From assembly GCA_029262065.1 (NCBI GenBank), contig JAJDAC010000033.1:1-64000 (forward strand): a DNA stretch of 64,000 bases, given 5' to 3'. The position numbers were made by a program, and so were the translations under genes. The notes below the pieces were generated by a model. That model was not told the origin of the DNA. It did no database searches and was given only the letters and a program-made list of their open reading frames with translations. Every line of letters begins with the position of its first letter. The first letter of the stretch is position 1. Origin of the DNA: Candidatus Krumholzibacteriota bacterium (GTDB taxonomy: Bacteria > Krumholzibacteriota > Krumholzibacteriia > JAJRXK01). Shown here one piece after another: positions 49,737-59,500 of the stretch.

Positions 49737-52478
49737 ATGTACAGACTGCTCTCCGCGCTCGCCGTCTGCTCAGTATTCATGCTCATCGGCTCCCCCACCC
49801 TGGCCGATGACGTAACCCAACTCATCCTCGTAAACGCCGACAGCGATCAGGATATCGGTCCCCTGATCGACGGTACGACGCTCGACCTCGACATCTACCC
49901 CACGTCGAATCTGAATGTTCGGGCCACAACCTCGCCCGACCCCGCCGGCAGTGTCGTGTTTGACCTGAATGGCGTGGCCGCATTCCAGATCGAAACCACG
50001 CCGCCCTACGCCATGGCTGGCGACAGCAACGGCAACTTCCACGGATGGACACCGGCGCCAGGCCCCTTGACCATCACGGCCACGGCCTATACGGGCGCCG
50101 GGGGTACGGGAACACCGGGCACGCCCTACACCGTGAACCTGACCGTCGTGGGTACGGGCGGCGGTTTCGGAAACTCGTTCGGCTTGAGCATCGTCTCGGG
50201 CACCAGTCTCAACAATCCAACCGCGCTACAGTTCGGCCCCGATGACCGTCTCTACGTGGGTCAGCAGAACGGCAAACTGGTCGCCATGACCATCGTACGC
50301 AACGCCGCCAACGACTACTCGGTCACCGCGGCCGAGGCTATCTACCTCATCCAGAACATTCCCAATCACAACGACGACGGCAGTCTCGCCCCCGGCGTCA
50401 ATACGCGTCAGGTAACCGGCATGGTGGTCACGGGCACCGCCCAGTCGCCGGTGCTGTACGTAGCCTCGTCCGACTCGCGTATCGTGGTGAGCAATACGAA
50501 TCCGCCGTCGCAGAGCCTGGATACCAACTCCGGCATGGTCTCTCGCCTGACCTGGAATTCCACGAGTGGACAGTGGGAGAAACTGGATATCGTGCGCGGA
50601 CTGCCGCGTAGCGAGGAAAACCACGCCTCCAACGGCATGGCGCTCGACGAGTCGACCAACACCCTCTATCTGATGCAGGGTGGCCATACCAACATGGGCG
50701 CTCCGGGCACCAAGTTCTCTGGCCTGCCCGAGTATGCGCTCTCGGGCGCGTGCTTGAGCATCGATCTGGACGCGATTGGCGAGACCACCTACGACCTGCC
50801 CACTCTGGCCGGCACGGCCGAGCCATTCGGAGGAAACGATGGCGCGAACCAAGCCATGCTGGTGACTGGTGGCCCGGTGCAGGTGTACATGGCTGGCTTC
50901 CGCAACCCCTACGACATGGTGCGCACCCAGGCCGGCCTCATGTATTCCTGCGACAATGGTCCCAACAGTAGCTGGGGCGGACGCATCATCAACGGCTGCA
51001 ACCAGGACTTCAACGAAGGCGGAAGCGCCACGCTCGACGACAACCTGCACCTGATCACGCAGGGTGGATACGCTGGACATCCGAACCCGGCCCGCGCGAA
51101 CCCGCAGGGCATCTTCGGCAACGAGGCCAACTCGCCCGTCCCGTTCAGTATGGCCAATCCCATCGAGTGCGAGCTGCGCCACAATCAAGACGCGGTGGGC
51201 GACGGCGCCCTTGCCCTTTTCGATGACTCCACGAACGGAATCTGCGAGTACACGGCTACCAACTTCAACGGCGGCATGCAGGGAAATCTGATCCTCGCCA
51301 GCTGGGATGACAGCATCTACCGCGTGGAACTGAACGGAACCGGTGACGCAGTGGTTGCCGTGGAAGAAATGTTCAACCCCCCCGGCAACGACCCACTCGA
51401 CGTTACCGCGGTGGGCGATGGCCACCCGTTCGGTGGCTCCATCTGGATTGCCAACTACACGTCCAATTCGCTCATCGTGGCCGAAGCCAATGCCCCGGCG
51501 CTGCCCCCCGCCGACCCCATTCGCGGCGCTACGCTCTACGACAACTGGTGGCTGGCCAAGGGAGTCGCGGCCCCCGTGAACACGCACCCGCTGTATCCGC
51601 CCGCCGGTTCGATGTCGGGCACCGAGACCAACCGTTGCGTGGAGTGTCACGGGTGGGACTACCTTGGCGCCGCGGGCGAATACGCCACCGGCCCCCACTT
51701 CACCGGCGTGGGCGGTGTTCTCAATACCAGTCGTACCGATTCCGAGCTGTTCGAACTCATCGACGGCGCGGTGTCGCCCGACGGACACGGTTTCGGCGCC
51801 ATGGGTCTGTCGGCTGCCGATGTGAATGACCTGGTCGCCTTCCTCACGCAGCTGGCCAGCGATCCGTCCAGCCTGGTGGACCCGAGCGGCGACTTCGTGG
51901 GCGATCCGGTGGTGGGAGAAACGAATTTCCTGAGCGCGACCAGCCCTACGTGCATTGGATGCCACGGTGGCAACGGTCAGGCCATCAACGTGGGCACCCT
52001 GGAAGACCCTCGCTGGATCGGCGATACGGCCAACGACGAACCCTTCAAGCTGCTGCACAAAGTCCAGTTCGGGAACCCCGGCACTCCCATGCCCAGTTTT
52101 CTCCTGCAGGGCGGCAGTACCCAGGGCGCGGCCGACATCGGGGCCTACGTGCAGGGCTTTCCGCGCGGCATTCTCGTAAGCACCCCGCCGCTGCCCGCCG
52201 CCGGAACCAGACTGTTCCAGAACGTACCAAACCCCTTCAACCCTTCCACGCTCATCCGGTTCGAGCTGGCCACGGCGGGATTCACCACGGTAACGGTGCA
52301 TGACGTGGCGGGACGCCTGGTAAAATTGTTGGCCCAGGCCGAACTGCCGGCGGGTCCCCACGCGCTGGTGTGGCGCGGCGATGATGCAAGGAACCGGCGC
52401 GTGGCTTCGGGCACGTACTACTACAAACTGGAATCAGCGGACGGCGCGCACAGCCGCCGCATGGTACTTTTGAAGTAA
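49737..52478 (+). CDS. Secreted propeller/di-heme cytochrome c protein with FlgD-type C-terminal domain
   Basis: The 913-residue protein has a signal peptide (about 1-23). An Ig-like domain follows (LILVNADSDQDIGPL to about 135), then a beta-propeller resembling glucose-sorbosone or PQQ-type dehydrogenases (FGPDDRLYVGQQNGKLVAM, GMALDESTNTLYLMQGG). Two CxxCH heme c sites follow: C634-V-E-C637-H638 and C739-I-G-C742-H743, with ligands likely among the later Met residues (GFGAMGLS, GTPMPSF). The C-terminal FlgD-type domain ends RRMVLLK. Role: probably extracellular oxidation with electron transfer. Heme c attachment demands a cytochrome maturation system not seen here. Tandem hairpin repeats follow the stop. 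Confidence 0.85.
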   Translation: MYRLLSALAVCSVFMLIGSPTLADDVTQLILVNADSDQDIGPLIDGTTLDLDIYPTSNLNVRATTSPDPAGSVVFDLNGVAAFQIETTPPYAMAGDSNGNFHGWTPAPGPLTITATAYTGAGGTGTPGTPYTVNLTVVGTGGGFGNSFGLSIVSGTSLNNPTALQFGPDDRLYVGQQNGKLVAMTIVRNAANDYSVTAAEAIYLIQNIPNHNDDGSLAPGVNTRQVTGMVVTGTAQSPVLYVASSDSRIVVSNTNPPSQSLDTNSGMVSRLTWNSTSGQWEKLDIVRGLPRSEENHASNGMALDESTNTLYLMQGGHTNMGAPGTKFSGLPEYALSGACLSIDLDAIGETTYDLPTLAGTAEPFGGNDGANQAMLVTGGPVQVYMAGFRNPYDMVRTQAGLMYSCDNGPNSSWGGRIINGCNQDFNEGGSATLDDNLHLITQGGYAGHPNPARANPQGIFGNEANSPVPFSMANPIECELRHNQDAVGDGALALFDDSTNGICEYTATNFNGGMQGNLILASWDDSIYRVELNGTGDAVVAVEEMFNPPGNDPLDVTAVGDGHPFGGSIWIANYTSNSLIVAEANAPALPPADPIRGATLYDNWWLAKGVAAPVNTHPLYPPAGSMSGTETNRCVECHGWDYLGAAGEYATGPHFTGVGGVLNTSRTDSELFELIDGAVSPDGHGFGAMGLSAADVNDLVAFLTQLASDPSSLVDPSGDFVGDPVVGETNFLSATSPTCIGCHGGNGQAINVGTLEDPRWIGDTANDEPFKLLHKVQFGNPGTPMPSFLLQGGSTQGAADIGAYVQGFPRGILVSTPPLPAAGTRLFQNVPNPFNPSTLIRFELATAGFTTVTVHDVAGRLVKLLAQAELPAGPHALVWRGDDARNRRVASGTYYYKLESADGAHSRRMVLLK

Positions 52479-52480
52479 GC

Positions 52481-52575
52481 CACGCCAGCTCGCGAGAACA
52501 GGAACCTCGGTGTTCCGGCGCTGGCTTCTTCCACGCCAGCTCACGAGGAAGGAACCTCGAAGTTCCGGCGCTGGC
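52481..52575 (+). repeat. Two tandem ~45-base hairpin repeats after the cytochrome gene
   Basis: Copies at 52481-52525 and 52532-52575, separated by TTCTTC, are about 85-90% identical. Each starts with CACGCCAGCTC, contains GGAACCTC...GTTCC (an internal hairpin) and ends with GGCGCTGGC, pairing with the GCCAGC of its start. They could be REP-like repeats or paired terminator/processing elements. No coding frame is evident. The remaining 170 bases to the slyD ATG include a GCCCAC/GTGGAC-like stem and no gene. Confidence 0.75.
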
Positions 52576-52748
52576 CCAGACCGCCCCCTCCCTGACGGGG
52601 CGCCCACATCCCCTGGGTGGACCAAGAAAACGCGGGTATGCGTCAAATGGTGTGCTAGACTGCCGCCACCGTGCGTTCCTACCTCTCCGGCCATTGCAGC
52701 CGCTTAGGAAAAGGGCGCATTCTCAGGACCCTCGACCGGAGATGAAGG

Positions 52749-53183
52749 ATGATCGCGAAGGGTGACCTTGTGTCCATCGAATACACGTTGAAACTGGGAG
52801 ACGGCACGCCCGTCGACTCGAACGAGGGCAAGGAGCCTCTCGTCTACGAACAGGGTGGACAGCAGATTCTGCCCGCACTGGAGAATGCAATTACCAACAT
52901 GGCCGTGGACGACTCGGCCAACGTGGTACTCACGCCCGAAGACGGTTACGGAGTGGTCAACCCCGAGGCGTTTCAGCAGGTGGAACTTACCGCGATCCCC
53001 GAGGATGCGCGGGAAGAAGGCGCCATGCTCACCGCACAGGATCCCGAAGGCGGCACGCAGACCGTCCGCATCCACGAGGTGCGCGAAGACGCAATCGTCG
53101 TCGACTTCAACCATCCCCTCGCGGGTCAGGAGCTCCACTTCCAGGTGAAGCTCCTGGGCGTGCAAGCCAAGCCCGCCGAGTGA
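52749..53183 (+). CDS. slyD: FKBP-type peptidyl-prolyl isomerase (SlyD-like)
   Basis: The 144-residue cytoplasmic protein has the SlyD layout: VSIEYTLKLGDGTPVDSNEGKEPLVYEQGGQQILPALENAI, an insert-in-flap chaperone region (DGYGVVNPEAFQQVELTAIP), and the returning FKBP strand VDFNHPLAGQELHFQVKLLGV. It assists prolyl isomerisation and folding. It lacks the His-rich tail of some SlyD proteins, so nickel storage is unlikely. GGAG lies about nine bases upstream of the ATG. The helicase gene starts seven bases after its stop. Confidence 0.9.
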   Translation: MIAKGDLVSIEYTLKLGDGTPVDSNEGKEPLVYEQGGQQILPALENAITNMAVDDSANVVLTPEDGYGVVNPEAFQQVELTAIPEDAREEGAMLTAQDPEGGTQTVRIHEVREDAIVVDFNHPLAGQELHFQVKLLGVQAKPAE

Positions 53184-53190
53184 TTCCGGG

Positions 53191-56100
53191 GTGATTCCCG
53201 CGCCAGAGCCGTCTGAGCGGCAACCCGAGCCGGGCACCAAGGCCCGGCTCGCGGCCACCCACGTGTGGCAGCGGATGGAGTGCCCGCACCTGGCCTACAT
53301 CACGCTCCAGGGCGAACGCCGCGAAACGCTCGATGACACCACCGGAGCCCTGCTTCGGCGCAAAGGGTACGAGCACGAACAGCGGGTTCTGGCCGAGCTG
53401 CGCGCCACGCACAAACGTGTGGTGGAAGTCGATTCCAACGCATTTCTGTTCGATCGACGCGAGCGAACCCTGCAAGCCCTGCGCGCCGGCCCCCCGGTCA
53501 TCTATCAGGCCGCGCTTCGCCATGAACAATGGCACGGATTCGCCGACTTCCTGCTTCGGGTCGAGCAACCGTCGACCCTGGGCGATTGGTCGTACGAGGT
53601 GGCCGACACGAAGCTCGGCACTACACCAAAACCCGCGCACGTGCTGCAACTATGCGTGTACTCGCGGCTGCTCGAGCAGGTTCAGGATCGCACGCCGGAA
53701 TTCATGCACCTGATTCTCGGGGACGGGCGTTGGGCCAGCTACCGCTACGATGACTTCTCGCGCTACGCGCGCGCCCAGGAAAAATCCCTGGAAGATTTCG
53801 ACGCCACCCAAACCGAAGCCCCCTACCCCGTCCCGTGCTCCCACTGCTCAATCTGCACCCAGCTACCGCACTGCGAGGCGCGCTGGGAGACGGACGATCA
53901 CCTGTCGAGGGTGGCGACCATGCGTACCGCCTGGGCCAAGCAGATTTCCGAGCAAGGCCTGCGTACGGTGGCCGACCTGGCCAACGCGCCCCAGCCACCG
54001 AAGCTACGCAACATGGCAACCGCTACCGCGCAACGCCTGCATCGTCAGGCCCAGATGCAGTACGCGGCTCGCACCAGCGGAAAGCCCAGCTTCGAGCTGC
54101 TGCCGCCCGGCGACGAACGCGGCCTGGCGCGCCTGCCGCAGCCCGACGCCGGCGATCTGTTCTTCGACATGGAAGGCGACCCCTTCTACCCCGATGGCTT
54201 GGAATATCTGTTTGGGTTCGTCCGGGTCCAGGATGGTGAGCCCGTCTTCACGTCATTCTGGGCGCACGATCGCGACCAGGAACGCACCGCATTCGCGGCG
54301 GCCATGGACTTCATGGCCAACCATCTGAAGCAACACCCGCAGGCCCACATCTATCACTACAACCACTACGAGGAGACCGCATGCAAGCGACTGGCCTCTC
54401 GACACGCCACCCACGAAGCGGCCTTCGACACGCTTCTGCGCGAGCAGCGGTTCGTGGATCTCTACCGCGTGGTACGCGAATCGTTACAGACATCGCAACC
54501 CAACCTGTCGCTCAAGAGCCTTGAGGTATTCTACGGCCGCGAACGCTTTGAACCGGTGAGCAGTGCCATGGATAGCGTGGTGGCCTACGAGCAGTACCTG
54601 GAAACCGGTGATGAGTCGCGGCTCGAAGACATCGAGCGCTACAACGAGGTGGACTGCCGCTCCACCTGGGAGCTGCGTAAATGGTTGGTGAGCTTGCGGG
54701 CTCCGGACATTCCCTGGCGGTTGCTGCCCGCCACCACGCAAGAGCGACAGGAAAAATGGCAGGAGCAGGAGTCTGCGCGGCAAGCCTACGAAGAGGCATT
54801 GCTGGAAGAATGTGATCCTGAGGAGCGACCCTGGCGTTCCTTGCTGGCCGATCTCCTGGGCTTCCACCGACGCGAGGAAAAACCCGAGTGGTGGGCCCAG
54901 TTCGACCGCCAGGAAAAATCGCACGAGGATCTCGTGGACGATGCCGAGTGCCTGGGCAACCTGACTCTCGACGCCGACGCACCGGTGGGATCCATCGATC
55001 GTTCGCGCCTGTACACCTACACCTTCCCACCACAGGACACGAAGCTCAAGGTGGGTTCGGACGCCTTGCTGCGCTCATTCGAGTCGGCCGGCACCATCCA
55101 CCAACTCGATTCGGATCTGGGCCGCGTGGTGATCAAACGTGGCGCGAACCGTGATGCATTGCCTGGCCGACTGTCGTTGCTGCCTCGTGGCCCCATCGGC
55201 AACCGCGTACTGGCCGAGGCCATCTACCGCGTGGCCGCATCCGTCATTGCGGGAGACGGCAAATTCGCCGCGGTAGAAGCGCTACTGCGTCGTACGTCCC
55301 CCCTGTCCAACCAACAGCTACAGCCTCAGGCCACTGACGATCGCAACCCGTACATCCTGGACCTGGCCACACAAATGGATGGTGGCGTGCTGTTCCTACA
55401 GGGTCCACCGGGCGCCGGCAAGACGTACACCGCGTCGCACGTCATCGTGGGTCTCATGGCGCAGGGCTATCGCGTGGGTGTTTCGTCGAACTCACACAAG
55501 GCCATCCACAATCTGCTGACCGCGGTTGAGAGCGTGGCGGCCGAGCAGGACCTGACGTTCAGCGGAGTCAAGAAAGCCACCGCCGGCAAAGAAGGAAGCC
55601 ACTTCGAGGGACGTTGCATTCGCAGCGTGACGGACAACGGAAAGGTCGGCCGACAAGCTCAGCTGCTGGCCGGCACGGCGTGGTTGTTCGCGCGTGCGCA
55701 GCACGAGCAGGCGCTGGACTACCTGTTCGTGGACGAAGCCGGTCAGGTTTCATTGGCCAACCTGGTGGCCATGGGCACCGCCGCTCAGAACCTGGTGCTG
55801 GTGGGCGACCAGATGCAACTGTCCCAACCCATCCGGGGCGCCCATCCGGGCAACTCCGGATTGTCGGCCCTGGACCATCTACTGCAGGGGCGCGCGGTGA
55901 TCGAGCCCAGCCGCGGTGTGTTCCTGGACACGACATGGCGCATGCACCCGTCGGTGTGCCGTTTCATTTCGGAAGCCGTATACGAGGGGAAACTCAGATC
56001 CCACGCCGACAACGATCGCCAGCAGATCATCCTGAACGGCTCGGCCCACCCGCAACTGCTCTCGCACGGAATCCGCTTTCTACCGGTGGAGCACGTGGGG

Positions 56101-56547
56101 TGCTCGCAGCGCAGCGACGAAGAGGCCGAAGTTCTGGCCGAGCTCTACGACAGCCTCTTGGAGCAGTCGTTCAGCGATCGAAACGGTCAGATCTCGATAC
56201 TCACGCCCTACGACATACTGGTGGTGACACCCTACAACGTGCAGGCAAACGCCCTGGCGCAACAATTGCCCGCCGGTGCGCGCGTGGGGACGGTCGACAA
56301 GTTTCAGGGCCAGGAGGCGCCGGTGGTCCTGGTCTCGATGTGCACGTCGGGATCCGAAGACCTCCCTCGCAACGTGGAGTTCCTGTACAGCACGAATCGT
56401 CTGAACGTGGCCATCTCACGCGCGCGATCGCTGGCCGTGGTCCTGGCGAGCCCAGGCCTGCTGAAACTGCCGTGCCGCACGGTCGAACAGATGCGAATGG
56501 TGAATACCATGCACTGGTTGGCGGAAGCTGGATCTACACCCGCATGA
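53191..56547 (+). CDS. TM0106-type RecB-like nuclease / SF1 helicase fusion
   Basis: The 1118-residue protein belongs to the TM0106 family. An N-terminal RecB-like nuclease domain contains WSYEVADTKLGTTPKP (Asp...D-T-K pattern). A C-SH-C-SI-C-x5-C cluster (C216, C219, C222, C228), likely Fe-S or zinc, follows. Next is an RNase-H-like segment (FFDMEGDPFY, YHYNHYEETACKRL, YNEVDCRSTWELR). The C-terminal half is a UPF1/Dna2-like SF1 helicase with Walker A GPPGAGKT (K744), DEAGQVS (D848-E849) and VGTVDKFQGQEAPVV. It likely processes DNA or RNA ends. GTG 53191 lies seven bases after slyD and overlaps the end of addA convergently by 14 bases. Confidence 0.85.
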   Translation: MIPAPEPSERQPEPGTKARLAATHVWQRMECPHLAYITLQGERRETLDDTTGALLRRKGYEHEQRVLAELRATHKRVVEVDSNAFLFDRRERTLQALRAGPPVIYQAALRHEQWHGFADFLLRVEQPSTLGDWSYEVADTKLGTTPKPAHVLQLCVYSRLLEQVQDRTPEFMHLILGDGRWASYRYDDFSRYARAQEKSLEDFDATQTEAPYPVPCSHCSICTQLPHCEARWETDDHLSRVATMRTAWAKQISEQGLRTVADLANAPQPPKLRNMATATAQRLHRQAQMQYAARTSGKPSFELLPPGDERGLARLPQPDAGDLFFDMEGDPFYPDGLEYLFGFVRVQDGEPVFTSFWAHDRDQERTAFAAAMDFMANHLKQHPQAHIYHYNHYEETACKRLASRHATHEAAFDTLLREQRFVDLYRVVRESLQTSQPNLSLKSLEVFYGRERFEPVSSAMDSVVAYEQYLETGDESRLEDIERYNEVDCRSTWELRKWLVSLRAPDIPWRLLPATTQERQEKWQEQESARQAYEEALLEECDPEERPWRSLLADLLGFHRREEKPEWWAQFDRQEKSHEDLVDDAECLGNLTLDADAPVGSIDRSRLYTYTFPPQDTKLKVGSDALLRSFESAGTIHQLDSDLGRVVIKRGANRDALPGRLSLLPRGPIGNRVLAEAIYRVAASVIAGDGKFAAVEALLRRTSPLSNQQLQPQATDDRNPYILDLATQMDGGVLFLQGPPGAGKTYTASHVIVGLMAQGYRVGVSSNSHKAIHNLLTAVESVAAEQDLTFSGVKKATAGKEGSHFEGRCIRSVTDNGKVGRQAQLLAGTAWLFARAQHEQALDYLFVDEAGQVSLANLVAMGTAAQNLVLVGDQMQLSQPIRGAHPGNSGLSALDHLLQGRAVIEPSRGVFLDTTWRMHPSVCRFISEAVYEGKLRSHADNDRQQIILNGSAHPQLLSHGIRFLPVEHVGCSQRSDEEAEVLAELYDSLLEQSFSDRNGQISILTPYDILVVTPYNVQANALAQQLPAGARVGTVDKFQGQEAPVVLVSMCTSGSEDLPRNVEFLYSTNRLNVAISRARSLAVVLASPGLLKLPCRTVEQMRMVNTMHWLAEAGSTPA

Positions 56548-59500
56548 GCACGCCACGGGCCGGTTCGCCCGTGGCCGAAGCAACCGCGCGCGCGTACAGA
56601 CGAACCTGCTCACGGTAGGCGTCCAGCGGTGGTAGCTCGCGATCGGTCTTGAAGTCCAGGACCGTCCAGCCATCTTCGCCACGGAACGCCAGGTCGGCCA
56701 CGCCTTCCAGCAGCACCTCGCCATCCTGCAGCAATGTAAGCGGCGTTTCGCGTCGACACGCCCCGCGCGTCAGTGCCTGGTAAGCTTGCTTGAGAATGTC
56801 ATGGTCGAGCGCGGCCCGCACCGCCACCCGGGCGGCGTCCACTTCATCGGCCGACGCGCCCAGCACCCGCTGCTGCAGCTCGAGCACCGCATCGAGCGCC
56901 TCGTCGTTGGCATCAAGAGGAACCACCGCCAGCACCGCGTGCACGAAAATTCCAAAGCGAGGGCCGCCGGGACGCCCTTTGGCAATGGGCAGCTCCACCA
57001 CCTCGACCTGTTCCGCGCCCTGTTCGTGATCGGGATCCTGGCTCGCCTCGGTTATCGTGCGCACGTCAAGAGACATCTTCGAACCCGCGAACCGCGCCTC
57101 CAGCCTTTCCTGCGACCATCGAACATGACGCTCGACGTCGGCGGCGACGACCGCGTCGTCTACATCCTTGCTCAGCACATCCTGTTTGCGGATACCAAAC
57201 TCGGGCGGCGCTCCAAGATTCAGGGTATGAGGGTCCCACCACACGACACGATGATCACCCACGGTGTATTGACCGGGCGTGACCCACTCCGCATCAAACG
57301 CGGCCGACTGCGGGCGTGCCACCACGGAATCCTGACCAAACTCGGGACAGTGTTCCGCCGGATCCGGATGCGCCCACTGGTCGTGTGTCGGATACACGCT
57401 TTCGTTCAGCATCCCCAACCAGCCCAGCGGATTCATCCGATCGTCGAGCGAGCCTTCTCCCCAGCGCCGGTCGCCCACGGTGGGGACCACCAACAATTCA
57501 CGCGCCCGCGTCGCCGCCACGTAGGCAATGCGCACGCCCTCGGCCGCGTCGCGCGCCACCTCTTCTTCGCGCGCCTGCAACAGTTCCAACGGCGACCAAC
57601 CTCCAATGCGGATCGCACACAGATCCCGCGCGGCGTCGATGGTTCGCGAGGCGTCGGCGCGAGCCAGCTTGGCAGTGGGGTCCACCAGAATCACGATGGG
57701 GAATTCCAGGCCCTTCGCACGATGCACGGTCATCAGACGCACACCCTCGCTGCCGTCCTCGAGAATCGGAGCCTGACCCGTGGCGCTGCGCTGGGCTTCT
57801 TCTTCCAGTCGCTGTACGAATCCGCGAAAGGAGATGCCGCCCTCGCCTTCGAAGGCGCGTGCCTGGTCGGCCAGGTGAAGTACGTTGGCCAGCGCCTGCT
57901 CACCCGAAGGCCGCAACGCAATCGCCGCGTGCGCGCGCGTACTCTCGAGCAACGCGTCCACGGTGTCGGCGATCGGCCGTTCGTTGCGCAGCCGATGCAG
58001 ATCCTGAAGAATGGCCAATGCCTCGACGATGGGCTCCAACCGGGCATCGACCGATTCGGGACGCCGAAACGGATGCAGGTGGCGCACACGCATGCGGTAC
58101 TCCAACAGTTCTTCATCGCCGATGGCGAACAGCGACCCTCTGAGCGTCGAGAACACGGCCAGCTCGTCGTCGGGCCATTCAATGGCCCGCAGCGCCGTAC
58201 GAACCGATTCCACTTCTTCGCGCGTATGGAATGATCGGCCTCCCACCAACAGATGTCGGATGCCGCGTGCCTCCAGGGCATCCACGTAGGGCCGGGTGAC
58301 ATCCTGAAACCACGCCTCGAACCGCCGAAACAGCAGACAGATGTGGCGCGGCTGGATGGCCACGCGTTCGTCGGGGCGCTCGCGGCCGCTGACCGTCCAT
58401 TGGCTGTCGTTGACCAGCCATTCCACGTATGCGCCCACCGCGTCGGGCAACGATTCGGTCATGGCGGCTTGCGACACGTTTCGCATGCCGTAGGGGCGCG
58501 GAATGGGCAGGGCCACCACCGACGGCTGATCGATGTCCGGACGATACGGCGTCAGGGGAACGTAACCCGCCTGGTTGGCGTCTTCATCGCTGACCATTAC
58601 ACGCGAGAAGGCCGCATTGATGGCCCGTTGCAAGTTGGGAAGGGCGCGAAAGCTGGTGGTCAAAGCAAGTAGCTGGGCACCCTGGGCCACCAATTGCTTC
58701 TTCACACCCAGGTAGGTGCCCACGTCGGCGCGCCGGAATCGATAGATGGCCTGCTTGGGGTCTCCCACCAGGAACAACTTTCCTGGCCGCGGAGTGACCT
58801 GGCGCCAGTCGCTTCCCTCGGGCGACTGCGCGGCCAGAAGCAGCAGGATTTCGGCCTGCAATGGGTCGGTATCCTGAAACTCGTCGACGAAGATGTGGCT
58901 GAAGCGGTCCTGGAATTCGGCGCGCACATGCGTCTGGTCGCGCACCAGGTCGCGGGTGCGCAACAGCAGGTCCACGAAGTCCAGACGGCCCCGCCGGTGC
59001 TTCTGTTCTTCGTACTGCTCCACGGCACCGAACAGTTCTACCTGTAGCAGTGCCGCCAGATCGGCGTCGGAATTTCGCGAGAAGTGCTCGAGAGCCAGTA
59101 TGAACCTGGCGTGTGCATCATGGATATCAGCGCGCTCCAAGCCTTCGCCGAACCATTTCCCGCGGCCCTTGCCCGGGCTGCGCGCATCTTGATAACGCCA
59201 CTCCTGCGCCAGGCTCACGAACTGAGCCTCCAATCCGTCGTGGTCCCGATCGCGCACGGCCTCCTGTCGTTCGACCAGATCGCTCAGGTCCTGCAGGGCC
59301 GCGGTATCGCGGTAGAAGTAGTCCCGCTCGGGAGCGGAGCATCGGGCTCGCTGGGCCACGAACCGGTGCAACTGATCGATCAGACCATCGATCTGGTTCT
59401 CGCGCGGAAAATCGGGGCGGGTCCAGGGCGCGCGAAAATCACGCCACGAGGCCAGGGTACGCGCGGCCGACTGCAGGCGCCCAATGGGCCCATCGGCGTC

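Noticed and set aside
50226-52361. 711-codon minus-strand frame opposite the cytochrome-like gene
   Set aside because: The plus strand has signal peptide, heme sites and FlgD-type domain; the antisense frame shows none.
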